Assembly: GCF_025244665.1 (NCBI RefSeq)
Contig: NZ_CP104205.1
Location: 248,001 to 312,000, forward strand
DNA length: 64,000 nt
Reading direction: 5' to 3'
Source of the DNA: Maribacter litopenaei
GTDB lineage: Bacteria > Bacteroidota > Bacteroidia > Flavobacteriales > Flavobacteriaceae
Shown here piece after piece: positions 30,880-40,554 of this stretch. Both the position numbers and the translations under genes were made by a program. Every line of letters starts with the position of its first letter. Position 1 is the first letter of the stretch. The notes under the pieces were generated by a model. It was not told the DNA's origin. It saw only the letters and a list, made by a program, of their open reading frames with translations, and made no database searches.

Positions 30880-31779
30880 ATGAAACGCCTTTATGTAGTT
30901 GGAAGTTCCAATACGGATATGGTTGTGAGAACGGACCGATTTCCAGTCCCTGGGGAGACCATCATGGGTGGTGATTTCTATATGTTTCCAGGGGGTAAGG
31001 GAGCTAACCAGGCTGTAGCGGCCACCCGTGCCGGTGGAAATGTACACTTTATATGTTCCTTGGGGGATGACCTATTTGGAAAAAATGCAATCAACGGGTA
31101 TATCAAAGAGGGAATTGACGTGTCTAGGGTCCAAGTTATATTAGGGAAAGCTTCGGGTGTTGCCCTTATTACAGTAAACAATGAAGGTGAAAATGAAATT
31201 GTGGTCGCTCCCGGAACCAATGCGGAATTAAGTGGCAATCATTTGGAAAATATGTTGAAGGAAGATTGGGAAGACTCTTTAGTACTTACGCAATTAGAAA
31301 CACCTATTGAAACCTTGATACATTTGTCCAAGATATGCAAGGAAAAAAAGTGGCCTTTGATTCTAAATCCGGCTCCGGCCCAAGAATTGCCTAAAGTGAT
31401 TTTGGATGGATTGTTTTTAATTACACCTAATGAGACCGAGGCCAAATTGTTAACAGGAATTACTGTGAGGGATGAACCAAGTGCCATGGTTGCTGCCAGT
31501 TCATTAATGGACAGTGGGGTAAAAAATGTTATCATTACCATGGGTTCCAAAGGGGCATTCTTTAAAAATGCAGAGGAATCTTTTTTTACTTCGGCACAAA
31601 AAGTTAAAGTGGTGGACACCACGGCAGCAGGCGATGTTTTTAATGGAGTGCTTGCCGTAGGTTTGACCGAAGGTCTGTCTTGGAAGAATTCTATTATAAT
31701 GGCCACCAAGGCCGCGGGTATCTCGGTCGCCAAAATGGGTGCACAGGATTCGGTGCCGTATAAAGAAGAGTTCACCTAA
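30880..31779 (+). CDS. rbsK: Ribokinase
   Basis: PfkB-family sugar kinase converting ribose to ribose-5-phosphate. N-terminal GSSNTDMVVRTDRFPVPGET and FPGGKGANQAVAATRAGG are the ribokinase substrate-binding signature; NPAPAQELP and TPNETEAKLLTG follow; DTTAAGDVFNGVLAVGL contains the catalytic Asp. The product is 299 residues from the ATG at 30880. A GTG at 30802 would add 26 residues that do not resemble any ribokinase and overlap the divergent start of pdeM. It is alone on its strand in the middle of the ligase-associated repair genes; no ribose transporter is adjacent. The frame is intact. Confidence 0.92.
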   Translation: MKRLYVVGSSNTDMVVRTDRFPVPGETIMGGDFYMFPGGKGANQAVAATRAGGNVHFICSLGDDLFGKNAINGYIKEGIDVSRVQVILGKASGVALITVNNEGENEIVVAPGTNAELSGNHLENMLKEDWEDSLVLTQLETPIETLIHLSKICKEKKWPLILNPAPAQELPKVILDGLFLITPNETEAKLLTGITVRDEPSAMVAASSLMDSGVKNVIITMGSKGAFFKNAEESFFTSAQKVKVVDTTAAGDVFNGVLAVGLTEGLSWKNSIIMATKAAGISVAKMGAQDSVPYKEEFT

Positions 31780-31844
31780 AGGTATAATCTTGTTTTATAG
31801 GCTATTTTTGGAAGCCCCAAAATACCTTAAGGTTGCAAGAAGGT

Positions 31845-34311
31845 TTATTTCATCAAAATAGCCGCCATTCTACGAATGCGGTCTTCCAATTTTTCACTGG
31901 AAAGACGCTCGCGGCTCAAACGGTCGGTAATTAAAGGAAAGGCAAAGGGAGTGGCCTTTTCACATTGTTTCCAAACTATTTTTTGTTCTGCAATGCGTTC
32001 CAAAGAAAGTCTTAACCTACCTTCTTCCAGCTGGTGTTCAAAAGTTTCAGTAAAGGCTTGTTGAAACAACAAATTGTCCGGTTCGTAATCCCGGAAGACT
32101 TCGAACAACAATTGGGAATTACTTTGTAAGTGTTTCATTTTTATCCCTTTGTTGGGGTATCCTGTAAAGACCATCCCACTAATGATCGCTATGTCCCTGA
32201 ACTTTCTACGTGCCATTTCCGTAGCATTCAGGCTCTTTTGAAGGTCGTCCAAAAGAAAATCGGTCGTGAACAGATTATTGTCCAATACCTGTTGCATGTC
32301 TATCGGTTTGTCCGAAAGCAATTCAAATCCATAATCGTTAAAGGCAAGGGAGAATGTGATAGGGGAGAGTAGACTGATGCGATACCCCGGAAGACTGCCC
32401 ATGGCTTCATGGACAAAACGTCCCTCAAAAGGATAGAAAACGGCATGATAACCATCCCTGCTCTTAAAGGTTTCTATTAGAAATTCTGAGGGCTGGGGAA
32501 CAATGCTTTCTCTGCGCTGTCGCTCAAAAATATGGGCCAAGGATTGTATTTCCACAGATTGTTTTTCTACAGCTTCGCCTGAACTATAGAGTTCGTTACG
32601 AAGTAATTCCGACATCCGGGCAGAGAGCGTTAACCTACTGCCCATCCAACTGGAGACCTTACTGGTTTTTTTGTTGGAATTTTTGACATGCACTTGCATA
32701 TCCTTTATTCGGATAAATTCCAGGTTTCTCCCTGCAAAAGTGAATACATCGCCCCTATTCAGTTTGGAAACGAAGTATTCCTCAATAGTTCCTATATATC
32801 CTCCTTTTTGATATTTCACCGTGAGGTTTACGTCCCCCACAATGGTTCCTATTTGAAATCGATGCCGCATGGCAACACCCCGGTTATTTACCTTGAATTT
32901 GCCATCGTCTTCGATTTCCACCTTTTTATATTCATCGTAGGATTGAAGGCTTTGACTACCCATTACCAAAAAATTCAGCAGCCATTGCCAATAATCTTCA
33001 CTCAATGCCTGATAACAAAAGGTTTCCGATACTTCCCTGAATATCTCTTTCGGGTAGAATCCGTCCGATATGGCCAAAGTGGTCAAATACTGTAATAGCA
33101 CATCGTAGCTATTGAGGTAGGGAATGCGATCCTCCACCGTATTGTGTTTCACGGCCTTTTGCAGTGCAGAAGCTTCAATAAGCTCAATGGCATGGGTGGG
33201 TAAAAAATAAATGACACTCTCCTTTCCGGGTCGGTGGCCACTTCTCCCTGCACGTTGTAAAAATCGGGCAACGCCTTTGGGCCCACCAATCTGTATAACA
33301 GTTTCTACTGGAGCAAAATCGACCCCAAGGTCTAAACTAGAGGTGCATACCACAGCTTTTAAGGTTTCATTCCGTATGGCGTTTTCCACCCGGACACGCG
33401 TTTCCTTGTTAATGCTACCATGGTGCATGGCAATTTCCCCAGCAAATTCAGGATGCTTTTCCAGTATTTTTTGAAACCAAATTTCACATTGACTTCGGGT
33501 ATTCGTAAATAGGAGGGTAGTCCTACTATTTTTAATGATGGGGACTACATATTCCAATAAATGGAGACCGAGATGACCCCGCCATGGGAACGTTTCCATT
33601 TTCTTGGGGATAATACTTCTGACGGTGATTTTTTTGTTGATGTTGGTTTTTATCAAGACCGAATTTCCCAAAGCTTTGGACTGTGGCCCTAGCAATACTT
33701 CCCTTGCTTGTTCCATATTCCCAATAGTGGCTGAGATACCCCAAATCCTGAGTTTTTTGGAAATGGTTTTGAGTCGGGATAAGGCAAGTTCCATTTGAAC
33801 GCCCCGCTTGGTGCCCAAAATTTCATGCCATTCATCTACCACTATGGCTTGGCAATCCTTAAAGATTTTGTCATAACCTTTGGTGGCCAAAAGGAGCTGT
33901 AAGCTTTCAGGTGTGGTAATGAGCAGGTCTCGGCATTTGTTTTTTTTGCTCTGCCCTAGTCTTGGTTGAGGTATCCCCGGAGCGAATGCCAACGGTCATT
34001 TGGATCCCTAAATCCGAAACCACTCGCTCGGCGGATTGTCTTATTTCCTGGGATAATGCCCTAAGGGGAGTTATCCAAATAGCTTTTAGTCCCTTTTTAT
34101 GTTTGGTCTTATAATCAGGATTTTGTTTAATATAATTTAAGACTATAGGAAACCATAGCGCGTAGGTCTTGCCGCTTCCCGTCGGGGCGTTCAAGAGACC
34201 ATTTTTACCTTGTAGAAAAGCCTTCCATGTTTTCTTTTGAAAAGGAAAAGGAGACCAGTTTTGTTGTTCGAACCAATTCTCGGCAATGCTAAAAAGTTCC
34301 TCCCGATTCAT
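31845..34311 (-). CDS. DNA-ligase-associated DEXH-box helicase (Lhr-core type), one frameshift
   Basis: Superfamily 2 helicase of the Lhr-core family. Walker A is in APTGSGKTYALW, motif II is VDEWHEIL, motif III is WGISATIG, and motif VI is RAGRSGHRPGKE; the winged-helix and Lhr-specific domains fill the C-terminal half. It likely unwinds DNA 3' to 5' for the ligase and nucleases encoded beside it. A base is added near 33930 (minus strand ATGCCGAGACC; CCAGACC gives Pro-Asp-Leu-Leu-Ile-Thr). The repaired length is 821 residues. The start lies 1 bp after the ligase stop, so translation is coupled. Full-length Lhr proteins are longer; this is the short core form. Confidence 0.9.
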
Positions 34312-34312
34312 G

Positions 34313-36006
34313 TTAGGGTATCATTTCTTTTAAATCGGTCAATGAATTGGCTTCGTGGATGTTTTTATCCTCCCGCCACCGTAGCATTCGGGAAATCTGG
34401 TGGCAACCCCACTTTTATGTCTTTTGGAATGCGCAATTCCTTCAAAGGCAATTTCAAATACATGATGAGGGGTCACACTTCTTACGGGGCCAAAACGCTC
34501 TAGGGTATTTTTTTTAATCCAAGCATCCAGTCGCCTAAATTCGGCATCTGTGAGTCCGGAATAGGCTTTGGCAAAAGTGACCAACTCTCGTTCCCCTTCT
34601 TCATTATCATCCCAAAGGGCAAAGGTATAATCCGTAAATAAATTGCTTCTCCGGCCATGACCTCGCATAGCATAGGTAAGCACGGCATCAATGGTCAAGG
34701 GTCCACTTTCCATTTCCACCAATCCCCTTTTTTTCTTCCCACTAAATAAGGTGAATCCTTTTTTTTCAACATCAATCCTTCACTATGCTTTTCCCTAGAC
34801 AAATCTCTCTCATGGGCCACAGCCTTCCAGGAATCAAAACTCATGGTCTCCGAGAGTTGTATGGGTAGGTCACTTCGACACCGCTCAGTTACCCCACTTC
34901 GACTTTGTTCAGTGGCCTTAATTTTGCTTTTGTGAGTACCCTTTGATAGATGGTGGCTGAGCGTAGTCGAAGCCACTTTATCAAACATTTGCTCCAATAG
35001 CCTTCTGCGTTCCAAAAAAGGCTTATTGCGAATATCTTTTCCTTCCCATTCCAACAGGTCATAAGCCTTTAACATGACTGGAACCTTTGAAAGAAGTGAT
35101 TTTGACACCATTTTTCGCCCGATCCGTTTTTGAAGGTCATTAAAGGTTCCGATAGTTTCATTGATATAGGGAAGAATTTCACCATCTATGACCGTACCGT
35201 TTGGAATTTCACCAATAAGAGATTCAAACTCCGGGTATTTATCCGTTACTAGCTCTTCACCTCGACTCCGGACGAATAGTTCATCATTTCGAAGGATAAC
35301 TTGGGAGCGTATTCCGTCCCATTTGTGTTCCGCTGACCATTGCGCTACTTCGCCCAAATTTTCAGGAGTTTCTTCCAAAGCATAGGCCGAGATAAAAAGG
35401 ATAAGGTTTGGAGAGGTAGTCATTTTTGTTCTCCTCCAATACCAATTGTTGAAAGGAAATGGTATTTGGATCCCAATTCCCCATTAATTTGTAGGCCAAA
35501 ATATCCTCATCAATTTCTGTGGCCTTGGCAAGTGCCCTTGTCATTAGTTTTTGACTTACCCCAATTCTGAAACCGCCGGTTATCAATTTGGTAAAGACGA
35601 AGCGCTCGTAGTAATTCAAAACCTTCCAGTTTTCAAATAGGTATGCCTTTTTATCAGTATCCTTTTTCTTTTTAAGTGCAATCATCTCATTTAAAAAAAG
35701 AGTCAAGGTCTTATTGGTGGAAGATTGGGAAGAAGGTACCACCAGAGCAATTGTTTCGGCTAAATCTCCAACAATATGGTAGCTTTCCTCAAAAAGCCAT
35801 AATGGGATATTAGCCAATTCCGAGGCCCATTCCCTTAGTAGCGTTGTGTTCACTGGTCTAGGAGGTCTCCTGTGCGAAAGAATGGCTATCGTCCAAACTT
35901 TATCGGTGTCACCTGCTTCCAAAAAGTATTGAGTCAAGGCATCAACTTTTACATTGGTCTTGTTTGTACTATCCAAGGTTTTTATGAGTTGGGCGAATCT
36001 TTTCAT
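34313..36006 (-). CDS. ATP-dependent DNA ligase of the ligase-associated repair set, three frameshifts and an in-frame repeat insertion
   Basis: N-terminal DNA-binding helical domain (MKRFAQLIKTLDSTNKT), adenylation motif I EHKWDGIR with the Lys nucleophile, motif III-like VIDGEILPY, EGLMLKKKDSPY, motif V WWKWKVDP and the C-terminal OB tail RFPRMLRWREDKN. Frame breaks are at about 35389 (CCGAGATAAA), 34699 (a missing base in a CCCTTG run, the one lesion not fitting CCAGA) and 34390 (CCCGAATG; CCAGA restores the conserved RFPR). The repaired length is 564 residues, about 35 more than usual. The excess lies between MFDKV and SETMSFDSW and is encoded by three palindromic repeat units. It overlaps the exonuclease stop by ATGA. 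Confidence 0.88.
34869..34977. repeat. Three palindromic repeat units inserted in frame inside the ligase gene
   Basis: Coding-strand units are GTGGCT...AGCCAC (34952-34976), CCACT...AGTGG (34894-34916) and GGTAACT...AGTGACC (34868-34893). Each is about 24-26 bases with 5-7 bp arms around a GACTACGCTCA / GAACAAAGTCGA / GAGCGGTGTCGA core; unit 1 is inverted relative to the other two. Together with linkers they encode residues such as ATEQSRSGVTERC. These resemble the dispersed TCGACTACGCTCAG repeats of flavobacterial intergenic regions (recollection, not a search), here lying inside an essential-looking coding frame. Confidence 0.75.
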
Positions 36007-37026
36007 ATATCTGCCGTTGATTTAGAGGATTCCAACTCACCTTGCTCTCCTTCATATTGTGTGGCTTCCGTTCCGGCATCATAGCCTAATTCGCGCAGAT
36101 ATCTCGGAGAAAATATCGCTATAGCCATGCGTACAAATGACTTTTTCTGCACCCGTGGCTTCTATGCTGGAGAGTAACCCTTGCCAATCACAATGATCGC
36201 TGAGGACAAATCCCTTGTCAATGGCCCTTCGGCGACGAGCCCCTCTAAATGTCATCCATCCACTTGCCGAAGCTGTAACATACGGTACCATCTTCCGAAT
36301 CCAACTACTTCCATGGGCACTTGGAGGGGCCAAAACGATATTACCCGGAAGATCTTTTTTGGTAGTTTCTTTTGTAATCAACTTGGTAGGTGGAAAGGAT
36401 GCCAACGGTCGTAAAACTTCGGTCATGTTTTCAATGGCACCGTGGGTATATATTGTCCCAATCCCGGTATCCAAATATTTTAATAGCCTTTGAGCCTTGC
36501 CAAGACTGTAACCAAACAAAATGGAAGTCTTGCCTTCATTTTTGTTTTCTTGCCACCAATTATTGATATCGCTTAAAACCTCTTGTTGTGGTAACCATTT
36601 AAAAGCCGGAAGTCCAAAAGTACATTCGGTAATAAAAGTATGGCATTTGATGGCCTCGTAGGGCGTGGATATCCCGTCGTCTTCTGTTTTGTAATCACCG
36701 GTGAATACCCGGACTTCACCCTTATGTTCTACCCTCACCTGTGATGATCCTATAATATGGCCCGCAGGATAAAGGCTGAATTTCACATTGTTTATGGTGA
36801 ATGTTTCCCCCCATTCAATACCAGTAGACTTAATTTCCCCCAGCCTATGGGAAATTATTGGTATGTTTTTATGGTGTGTAATATATTCTTTGTTCCCCCA
36901 TCGACTATGATCTGCGTGTCCATGGGTTATGATGGCTTTGTCAACTGGCCTCCAAGGATCCAAGTAAACGTCCGCTTGCTTACAATAAATTCCTTTATCG
37001 GTAAATTGAAGAAGGGGTGTTTTCAT
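36003..37026 (-). CDS. DNA-ligase-associated exonuclease (metallo-beta-lactamase/beta-CASP fold), one frameshift
   Basis: Begins MKTPLLQFTDKGIYCKQADV. The metal-binding motif HGHADH is at about 35-40; GHIIGSSQVRV and FTGDYKTEDDG provide further ligands, and beta-CASP elements follow (SILFGYSLGKAQRLL, LSDHCDW). It belongs to the exonuclease component of the ligase-associated repair set. The frame shifts near 36114 (TCTCGG; TCTGG restores FSRYLRELGYDAG) and then runs to a TGA that overlaps the ligase ATG. The repaired length is 340 residues. It is the first gene of the exonuclease-ligase-helicase operon. Confidence 0.88.
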
Positions 37027-37097
37027 AGCATCGGGAAGTTACAAATTTGCCATGAAACAAAGTTCGGCCGGATATAAACTATGACCTCTAAAAAAAT

Positions 37098-37105
37098 TAT
37101 ATTTG
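37098..37105 (+). promoter_or_regulatory. TAnnTTTG promoter box before the TerB-like gene
   Basis: TATATTTG, 16 bases before the ATG of the TerB-like gene, matches the Bacteroidota -7 element. No convincing TTG box is seen upstream at the proper spacing. Confidence 0.5.
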
Positions 37106-37121
37106 CCCAAAAGAATACATT

Positions 37122-37553
37122 ATGTCAATTTCAGATTTTTTTGATAGTGGCTTCCAAAAGAGGAACCAAGATCATTTTGCAGCCATAGTTAGGGTCGCTA
37201 TGAGCGATGGGGTTATCAACAATGAGGAGCGGGCTTTCTTGGACCGTTTGGCTAGGAAACTAGATATATCGGAGAACGATTATAAAGAAATTTTGAAGGA
37301 TTATGCTTCCCATGACATAAATCCTCCAACGAGTTATGATAGAAGGTTGGAGCGTTTATTTGACTTGGCAAGAATGGTTTATGCTGATCATGAACTAGGA
37401 GAGAAGCAAGTAGGCATGCTGGAACGATTAGGAGTCGGCCTTGGCTTTAACCCGGTTAATGTAACCTATGTGGTAGATAAAGCCCTTAAACTTGTACAGG
37501 CAGGTGTTGATGAAGACAATTTCATTGATGAAATAAAAAATATGAATCGGTAA
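37122..37553 (+). CDS. TerB family protein
   Basis: A 143-residue helical protein with two D-G-x-I-like helices (AMSDGVINNEERAFLDRLAR and VYADHELGEKQVGMLERLG), the layout of TerB domains. TerB-like proteins bind metal and may link stress sensing to the envelope; nothing in the window fixes a role here. The gene is monocistronic with a promoter box 16 bases upstream and a strong terminator 19 bp downstream. It is longer than, and only distantly similar to, the TerB-like protein at 26214. The frame is intact. Confidence 0.7.
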   Translation: MSISDFFDSGFQKRNQDHFAAIVRVAMSDGVINNEERAFLDRLARKLDISENDYKEILKDYASHDINPPTSYDRRLERLFDLARMVYADHELGEKQVGMLERLGVGLGFNPVNVTYVVDKALKLVQAGVDEDNFIDEIKNMNR

Positions 37554-37571
37554 GATTCAAAAAGTGTTAGT

Positions 37572-37600
37572 AAAAAGGGGAGCAATTTGCTCCCCTTTTT
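37572..37600. terminator. Bidirectional terminator between TerB-like gene and fbp
   Basis: AAAAAGGGGAGCAA T TTGCTCCCCTTTTT: 14-bp perfect stem with a single central base (effectively a 3-5 base loop), flanked by A and T runs. It can end the plus-strand TerB transcript and the minus-strand fbp transcript, whose stop codon at 37599 falls inside it. Confidence 0.9.
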
Positions 37601-38610
37601 ATTGATACTTTTCCAAGAACTCCTGAAGTTTTTCCACCATTTTTTTGCTTCCACAGTAAAATGGAACTCTTTGGTGCAATTCGGTAGGTTGAATGTCTAA
37701 AATCCTTGAGTTTCCGCTTATGGCCATGCCATTTGCCTGCTCTGCAATAAATGCCATGGGATTGCACTCGTATAATAGACGTAGTTTTCCACTTCCTGTA
37801 ATACTACTTTTAGGGTATAAATAAATACCCCCCTTGATCATGTTTCTGTGAAAGTCAGATACCAAAGATCCAATATATCTTGAGGTATACGGCCGGTCTC
37901 CCTCCTCCATTTGACAGTATTTGATAAAGTCCTTTACTCCTTGGTGAAAATGCACATAGTTTCCTTCGTTTACGGAATAGATTTTACCAGTTTCGGGAAT
38001 TTCATATTGGGGTGGGATAGATAAAAGGTTCCCAAAGCTGGGTTTAGGGTAAAACCGTTAACTCCATCCCCAGTAGTATAGACAATCATAGTAGAGGTTC
38101 CGTAGACCACATATCCTGCGGCTACCTGTTGGTTTCCGGGCTGTAAAAAGTCCTCTAGGGTTACAGGGGTGCCCACAGGGGTTACCCTTCTATAAATTGA
38201 AAAAATAGTTCCTACAGATACATTAACATCGATATTGGAAGAACCATCCAATGGATCGATAAGAACCACATATTTGTTTTGATGGTTTTCATCGTTACTG
38301 TTTATGGAAATAAAACTATCTTCCTCTTCGGATGCTATTCCACAGACTATTTCACGATTCGTTAGGGTCTCGGATAAACTTTTCATTGGCAAAAACATCC
38401 AGTTTTTGCTGATTTTCCCCTTGTATATTGGTTTCTCCAGCGGTTCCAATGATATCTACAAGACCAGCTTTGTTTACTTCGTGATTCACTACTTTGGCAG
38501 CCAACCGTATCGCATTGATCAATTTGGAAAGCTCTCCGAGAGGAATATTGGAACGATTTCTGATTTTCAATGATAAACTCACCTAATGTCTGTTTTCTAT
38601 TGGTCATCAT
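37599..38610 (-). CDS. fbp: Fructose-1,6-bisphosphatase class I, three frameshifts
   Basis: Gluconeogenic hydrolysis of fructose-1,6-bisphosphate. The signature metal site [19 protein letters not shown], the [21 protein letters not shown] helix region, [10 protein letters not shown] and the C-terminal [17 protein letters not shown] are all present. Frame breaks at about 38537 (TCTCGG), 38370 (CCGAGACCC) and 37995 (CCCGAAAC) vanish if CCAGA/TCTGG is restored; the middle one then reads [16 protein letters not shown]. The product is 336 residues, the class I norm. Start ATG at 38610; a second ATG follows immediately. It is divergent from the GNAT gene and ends inside the shared terminator. Confidence 0.92.
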
Positions 38611-38694
38611 AAGAGGAATAGGTTAATCTCTCTACAAATAACGCCTATTTTGTGAAACTCTTGTGTTTGGTTTTTACTTGTTTGTTTAAAATTA

Positions 38695-38702
38695 TAACTT
38701 TG
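38695..38702 (+). promoter_or_regulatory. TAnnTTTG box before the GNAT-aspartate kinase unit
   Basis: TAACTTTG ends 16 bases before the GNAT start. A TTG lies only 14 bases upstream, shorter than the usual 17-23, so the -33 element is uncertain. Confidence 0.4.
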
Positions 38703-38718
38703 TGTTTTATTTGTAACA

Positions 38719-39198
38719 ATGAATTTTATTATAAGGAATTCCCGAAAAGAAGATATGGGCCAAGTCTTGAAGTTAATTCGAGAGCTCGCCGTATTTGAAA
38801 AAGAGGACAATGCTGTTGAGGTTACCGTTGACGATTTGGAACGATCTGGTTTCGGTGATGAAAAACTGTTCCATTGTTTTGTTGCGGAACAGGAAGGTTC
38901 CATTGTGGGAATGGCCTTGGTTTATCCCGGATACTCTACTTGGAAAGGACCTATCATCCATTTGGAAGATTTGATCGTTACCGAGAAAATGCGGGGTAGT
39001 GGTCTTGGTACGGCTTTGTTGAATGAGGTAGTAAAGTATGGAAGTGATTTAGGTGTAAAGCGTATTAGCTGGGAGGTACTGGATTGGAATGAGCCGGCCA
39101 TTGATTTTTATAATAGTAAAGGTGCGGATGTGAAACGTGATTGGGATGTGGTGCATCCGGATGAAAAAGGAATAGCCAGTTACTTGGCCAATATGTAA
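38719..39198 (+). CDS. GNAT family N-acetyltransferase (spermine/spermidine-acetyltransferase-like)
   Basis: A 159-residue acetyltransferase. Begins MNFIIRNSRKEDMGQVLKLI; the middle has MALVYPGYSTWKGPIIHLEDL and the acetyl-CoA loop MRGSGLGTALLNEV (R/QxxGxG/A); the end has SWEVLDWNEPAIDFYNSKGA. This arrangement is typical of the diamine/thialysine N-acetyltransferase group that includes SSAT. The likely substrates are polyamines or lysine analogues. It lies 23 bp before the aspartate kinase and may be co-transcribed. The frame is intact. Confidence 0.85.
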   Translation: MNFIIRNSRKEDMGQVLKLIRELAVFEKEDNAVEVTVDDLERSGFGDEKLFHCFVAEQEGSIVGMALVYPGYSTWKGPIIHLEDLIVTEKMRGSGLGTALLNEVVKYGSDLGVKRISWEVLDWNEPAIDFYNSKGADVKRDWDVVHPDEKGIASYLANM

Positions 39199-39221
39199 AA
39201 TAGTAGAATCGAATTTAGTGT

Positions 39222-40469
39222 ATGAGAGTATTTAAATTTGGAGGAGCCTCCGTTAAGGATGCAGAGGCTGTAAAGAATGTGGTTAATGTCTTACAACAAG
39301 TAGGGTACGATAATACACTTCTAGTGGTTTCCGCCATGGGAAAGACCACAAATGCCATGGAAGAAGTAGTAAATGCCTATTTCAAGAACAAAAAGGACAT
39401 ACCCTCCAAAATTTCGGACATTGTAGAATACCATGATGGTATACTTACCGATCTTTTTGAAAACAAACAACATAAAATTTATAAGGACTTTAAGGTATTG
39501 ATCGATGAGATCAATGGATTTTTGGTCCGGAACAAATCGCCTAATTATAATTTTGTCTATGATCAAATTGTAGGTTATGGGGAATTGATTTCTACAACCA
39601 TCATTAGTGCCTATTTGGAGAAAGTGGGCATTTCCAATAATTGGCTCGATGTACGCAATTACATTAAAACAGACAATAGTTATAGGGATACCACCGTGAA
39701 CTGGGAAAAGACCCAAGCCAACGTTGCGGATATTGATAAGAAAGTACTGAACATAACTCAAGGGTTTTTAGGCAGCGACGATAATAACTTTACGACTACC
39801 CTTGGTAGGGAAGGTTCGGATTATACCGCCGCGATTCCGGCCTACTGTCTCAATGCGGACTCTGTTACCATTTGGAAGGATGTACCTGGGGTCTTGAATG
39901 CTGACCCTAGATATTTCAAAGAAACCCAGTTGTTGAACAATATTTCGTATCGAGAGGCTATTGAGCTTGCTTTTTATGGTGCTTCGGTAATTCATCCAAA
40001 GACTCTTCAACCTTTGCAACGTAAGGAAATTCCATTACACGTTAAGTCTTTTTTAAATCCAAAAGATCCTGGTACAACAGTAGGTAAGGGAATGGGTATA
40101 GAGCCCAAAGTTCCATGCTTCATCGTTAAGAAGAATCAAGTTTTAATGAAGTTGTCTTCCTTGGATTTTTCCTTTATGGTGGAGAACAATATTAGCGAGA
40201 TATTTAAACTGTTTCACGACTTCAAGATCAAGGTGGATCTTATCCGGAATTCCGCAATTAGTTTTTCCGTGTGTGTAGACAATAAGTTTGGCGGTTTGGA
40301 GGATCTCTTGCAACAATTGAAGGGTAAGTTTAAGGTGGTACACCATGAGGATGTTTCTCTTTACACCATCAGACACTTCAATACCCAAGCGCTTGAATCA
40401 CTGGTAAATGGGCATGAGGTACTATTGGAACAGCGCGGCAAGGAGACGGTACAATTAGTGGTAAAATAG
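39222..40469 (+). CDS. lysC: Aspartate kinase
   Basis: Phosphorylates aspartate to start lysine, threonine and methionine synthesis. KFGGASVKDAEAVKNV is the N-terminal kinase motif; FTTTLGREGSDYTAAIPAYC holds nucleotide-binding residues; the C-terminal part (about 295-415) forms two ACT-like regulatory modules. The protein is 415 residues and lacks a homoserine dehydrogenase domain, so it is monofunctional. Gene symbol choice is by function: the flavobacterial name may differ. It follows the GNAT gene on the same strand and precedes the OlsF-like gene by 85 bp. Confidence 0.9.
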   Translation: MRVFKFGGASVKDAEAVKNVVNVLQQVGYDNTLLVVSAMGKTTNAMEEVVNAYFKNKKDIPSKISDIVEYHDGILTDLFENKQHKIYKDFKVLIDEINGFLVRNKSPNYNFVYDQIVGYGELISTTIISAYLEKVGISNNWLDVRNYIKTDNSYRDTTVNWEKTQANVADIDKKVLNITQGFLGSDDNNFTTTLGREGSDYTAAIPAYCLNADSVTIWKDVPGVLNADPRYFKETQLLNNISYREAIELAFYGASVIHPKTLQPLQRKEIPLHVKSFLNPKDPGTTVGKGMGIEPKVPCFIVKKNQVLMKLSSLDFSFMVENNISEIFKLFHDFKIKVDLIRNSAISFSVCVDNKFGGLEDLLQQLKGKFKVVHHEDVSLYTIRHFNTQALESLVNGHEVLLEQRGKETVQLVVK

Positions 40470-40554
40470 GCGTACTTCCCACTTTTCCATTTGTTAAAAT
40501 GGTGACCTCCACATCCTATTTTCCTATATTTATGCTTTGAAATAAATCAGATAT

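Noticed and set aside
34689..34705. Ligase lesion near 34699 as another CCAGA site
   Set aside because: The local sequence (CCCTTGACC) cannot be turned into CCAGA/TCTGG with one change; a lost T is simpler. Kept as an exception, together with the third symporter lesion near 9553.
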